Below are positions 51,545 through 52,552 of a DNA stretch of 52,552 nucleotides, piece after piece. The position numbers were made by a program, and so were the translations under genes. Numbering within the stretch: the first letter of the stretch is position 1; the number at the start of each line of letters is the position of its first letter. The notes beneath the pieces were generated by a model, which did no database searches, was not told the origin of the DNA, and saw nothing but the letters and a program-made list of their open reading frames with translations. Origin of the DNA: JACCYQ01 sp036675565 (GTDB lineage Bacteria; Bacteroidota; Bacteroidia; Chitinophagales; Chitinophagaceae); contig JAKFER010000290.1 in assembly GCA_036675565.1 (NCBI GenBank), forward strand, positions 1 to 52,552. The letters run 5' to 3'.

Positions 51545-52534
51545 ATGAATATTATTTTCTTCAGTTCTAAAAATTATGACCAGGCATTTTTTTCGGCTAC
51601 CAATAACCGGTATCATTTTAATATTAAATACCTGGAAGTGCCACTTAATAAGAGTACAGTGGTATTGGCCAAAGGTTACGAAGTTGTTTGTGTTTTTGTG
51701 AATGATGTTGTTGACAAAGAAATTTTATCGGAATTATCTGCATCTGGTGTTAAACTCATTGCACTACGCTGCGCAGGTTTCAACAATGTTGATTTACCAT
51801 CTGCCGCTGAATGGGGTATTAAAGTTGTCCGCGTTCCTGCATATTCTCCATATTCCGTGGCGGAACACACGCTTGCACTTATTCTAACATTGAACAGAAA
51901 AACACACCGGGCATATAACCGGGTTAAAGAAGGGAATTTTTCACTGAACGGATTAATGGGATTCGATCTGCATGGAAAAACGGTCGGCCTGGTAGGGTTA
52001 GGTAAAATCGGGTTGGTGACCGCAAAAATTTTAAAAGGGTTCGGATGCAGGGTTCTTGGTTATGACATTCAACATCCGAAAGAGGCAGATGAACTCGGGA
52101 TTGAATTTACCAGTCTTGAAAATATTTATACATCCTCTGATATCATTTCACTTCACTGCCCTTTAACGCCAGAAACACATCATATTATAAATGCGGACTC
52201 AATTGCCAAAATGAAAAGAGGCGTTATGCTGATTAACACCAGCCGTGGTGCACTCATTGACGCAAAGGCTGTAATAGAAGGATTGAAAAATGAACAGATT
52301 TCCAATCTTGGTTTAGATGTTTATGAAGAAGAAGCGGATCTTTTTTTCGAGGATCTTTCTGATAAAGTGATACAGGATGATATTTTTATGCGGTTACTTT
52401 CATTTAATAATGTATTGATCACCGGTCACCAGGCATTCTTTACCAGTAATGCATTGCAAAAAATAGCAGAGATCACCCTGCAGAATATTGAAGATTTTAA
52501 AAATAATCTGCTACTTGCTAACGAGGTGAAGTAG
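51545..52534 (+). CDS. ldhA: D-lactate dehydrogenase (2-hydroxyacid dehydrogenase)
   Basis: This is an NAD-dependent reductase of pyruvate to D-lactate, 329 residues, full length, ending 19 bases before the window edge. The coenzyme loop GLGKIG lies at 151-156 with Asp174 (LGYDIQ) expected to hold the ribose. The catalytic triad is Arg234 (NTSRGALID), Glu263 (DVYEEEADLFFED) and His295 (ITGHQAFFT). The segment LFFEDLSDKVIQDDIF followed by NVLITGHQAF is close to E. coli LdhA. The enzyme is cytoplasmic and serves redox balance under low oxygen. It starts 225 bases after the divergent DinB-like gene. Other 2-hydroxyacid substrates remain possible. Confidence 0.92.
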   Translation: MNIIFFSSKNYDQAFFSATNNRYHFNIKYLEVPLNKSTVVLAKGYEVVCVFVNDVVDKEILSELSASGVKLIALRCAGFNNVDLPSAAEWGIKVVRVPAYSPYSVAEHTLALILTLNRKTHRAYNRVKEGNFSLNGLMGFDLHGKTVGLVGLGKIGLVTAKILKGFGCRVLGYDIQHPKEADELGIEFTSLENIYTSSDIISLHCPLTPETHHIINADSIAKMKRGVMLINTSRGALIDAKAVIEGLKNEQISNLGLDVYEEEADLFFEDLSDKVIQDDIFMRLLSFNNVLITGHQAFFTSNALQKIAEITLQNIEDFKNNLLLANEVK

Positions 52535-52552
52535 GTGTTAGTTGATAAGTTG

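Overview
The window looks like chromosomal DNA of a Bacteroidota, most likely a Chitinophagaceae-type organism. Reasons: two SusC/SusD outer-membrane glycan-uptake pairs, many short-signal lipoproteins with Cys followed by Lys or Asn, AT-rich spacers with A-rich rather than Shine-Dalgarno leaders, fasciclin/DUF5007/DUF5008/DUF4983-type lipoproteins, a tRNA gene without encoded CCA, and no phage or transposase genes. The species cannot be named from the sequence alone.

Layout. (1) Bases 1-2632: tail of what may be a secondary-metabolite locus (5'-truncated cytochrome P450, Sfp-type phosphopantetheinyl transferase) facing a convergent short-chain dehydrogenase. (2) 2633-3466: AT-rich spacer with a terminator and a fragment resembling the 3' end of tRNA-Ser. 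(3) 3467-37547: a roughly 34-kb polysaccharide-utilization locus (PUL): CBM9-like protein, LacI regulator, DUF3472 lipoprotein, SusC1-SusD1-fasciclin, DUF5007, SusC2-SusD2-fasciclin, DUF5008-like protein, two phosphodiesterase-like/LamG lipoproteins flanking an M60 metallopeptidase with two F5/8C domains, a secreted propeller-like protein, a GH109 enzyme, a sulfatase, an N-acetylhexosamine-kinase-like enzyme, a second sulfatase on the opposite strand, and a GH95 fucosidase. (4) 38009-38093: intact tRNA-Ser(UGA), minus strand. (5) 38440-41845: response regulator/histidine kinase pair, PepSY-like lipoprotein and SdiA-regulated-like protein. (6) 41949-52534: ordinary genes: small lipoprotein, TPR/coiled-coil/barrel protein, KatG, GerW-like protein, PagL-like lipid A deacylase, BP74-like lipoprotein, small unknown, DinB-like protein and D-lactate dehydrogenase.

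How the PUL may work (inference from families): M60 peptidases cleave mucin-type glycoproteins, GH95 removes alpha-1,2-fucose, GH109 removes alpha-GalNAc, sulfatases remove sulfate esters, SusCD pairs import the products, and the kinase would phosphorylate released HexNAc at C1. Together they point to a sulfated, fucosylated, GalNAc-bearing O-glycoprotein as the target. A repeated operator-like palindrome, consensus GCAAYCGTTTGCAC, lies ahead of four transcription units and probably binds the local LacI protein.

Least explained: five copies of a roughly 85-110 nt leader sit immediately before the start codons of five PUL lipoprotein genes, and three of them contain 25-27-codon ORFs beginning Met-Ser. 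A second structural point is that the PUL is bounded by the intact tRNA-Ser and the tRNA 3'-end-like fragment in the geometry expected for an old integrated island, although no integrase is seen.
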